In this document: positions 63,817 through 64,000 of the stretch, one piece after another | Position numbering within the stretch: position 1 is the stretch's first letter | Layout of the letters: every line of letters starts with the position of its first letter | From: Gonatopus flavifemur | Lineage: Eukaryota > Arthropoda > Insecta > Hymenoptera > Dryinidae | Length of the DNA: 64,000 nt | Reading direction: 5' to 3' | Assembly: GCA_018340375.1 (NCBI GenBank) | Contig: JAFFJZ010000001.1 | Location: 51,700,001-51,764,000, forward strand | Translations under genes and position numbers: made by a program | Notes under the pieces: generated by a model | What the model saw: the letters and a program-made list of their open reading frames with translations, nothing else | What the model was told of the DNA's origin: nothing | The model's database searches: none

Positions 63817-64000
63817 AAAATCTAAACTAACTGAGTCAATTTTTCGCAAGTTATTTTGTAGACAAAGATAAGGATTAAGTGGTTCAGGAGCTGAGAAATG
63901 AGTATCGAAGTTAACGGTGTAAAAATAATATATATATATATATATGTTTATATGAAAATGACGATATGGTTTTGATAACACATTGGTTCGAAGCACTTAG

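Larger units (their letters stand above)
40475..64000 (+). other. probable second intron of the LMO4-like gene, open at the right edge
   Basis: Starts with consensus donor GTGAGT. No exon with the second LIM domain (expected to begin LFG... with a CxxCGQ-like motif) was recognised before 64000, so the intron probably runs off the window. It contains the intact mariner, TTAA elements, foldbacks and tandem repeats listed separately. Stretches 40480-43080, 45000-48000, 54000-57100, 58400-59900 and 60100-63760 show only AT-rich sequence and short frames without known motifs. Confidence 0.5.

Noticed and set aside
1..64000. CRISPR arrays, operons, phage or bacterial defence systems
   Set aside because: The window is eukaryotic: spliced host gene, long introns, mariner/piggyBac/hAT elements; no regularly spaced identical repeats or dense prokaryotic coding.

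Overview
This is a 64-kb stretch of an AT-rich, intron-rich animal genome, almost certainly an insect. It holds part of one recognisable host gene, one nearly intact mariner transposon, and many small non-autonomous DNA transposons in otherwise non-coding DNA. Nothing bacterial or viral was seen. A hymenopteran would fit the base composition, the CpG-containing islands and the TE mix, but that is only an inference.

The host gene is a plus-strand LIM-only gene of the LMO4 type. A first coding exon (16043-16707, first ATG at 16291) encodes an unusual His/Gly/Pro-rich N-terminus. It joins in phase 0 across a ~23.6-kb intron to exon 40266-40474, which encodes a complete first LIM zinc-binding domain and ends at a strong phase-2 donor. 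A second, phase-compatible first exon (ATG 26908, donor after 26985) lies in that intron, downstream of a GC-rich island with an Inr/DPE-like core promoter near 25760. The gene therefore probably has two promoters and two N-termini. The exon(s) for the second LIM domain were not found in the 23.5 kb after 40474 and probably lie beyond the right edge.

Mobile DNA: (i) a 1,294-bp mariner at 50141-51434 with perfect 30-bp inverted ends, TA duplications and a D,D34D transposase broken by one in-frame stop; (ii) a palindromic deletion derivative of another mariner at 4423-5495, itself carrying a 238-bp MITE; (iii) a mariner helix-turn-helix remnant at the left edge; (iv) TTAA-flanked, piggyBac-like non-autonomous elements (33781-35170, 36005-36254, 43097-43774, and half an element near 59935); (v) TA-flanked short elements with CACGGA-, CCGTGAAAA- or CACTG-type ends (578-829, 5623-6617, 6653-6854, 32155-32319, 37076-37310, 3788-4135); (vi) a 139-bp hAT-like MITE at 9004-9142; (vii) several long foldback sequences without a clear superfamily.

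Other structure includes a two-level tandem repeat at 57340-58380, a diverged AT-rich triplication at 20450-22310, a dispersed TATA/GTATAGTTTGTAT-rich repeat at four places, microsatellites, and several GC/CpG-richer islands that are candidate regulatory DNA. One of them has an E-box/GATA pair, a known target arrangement of LMO-containing complexes. All remaining long stretches are intronic or intergenic, and no credible gene was seen in them.
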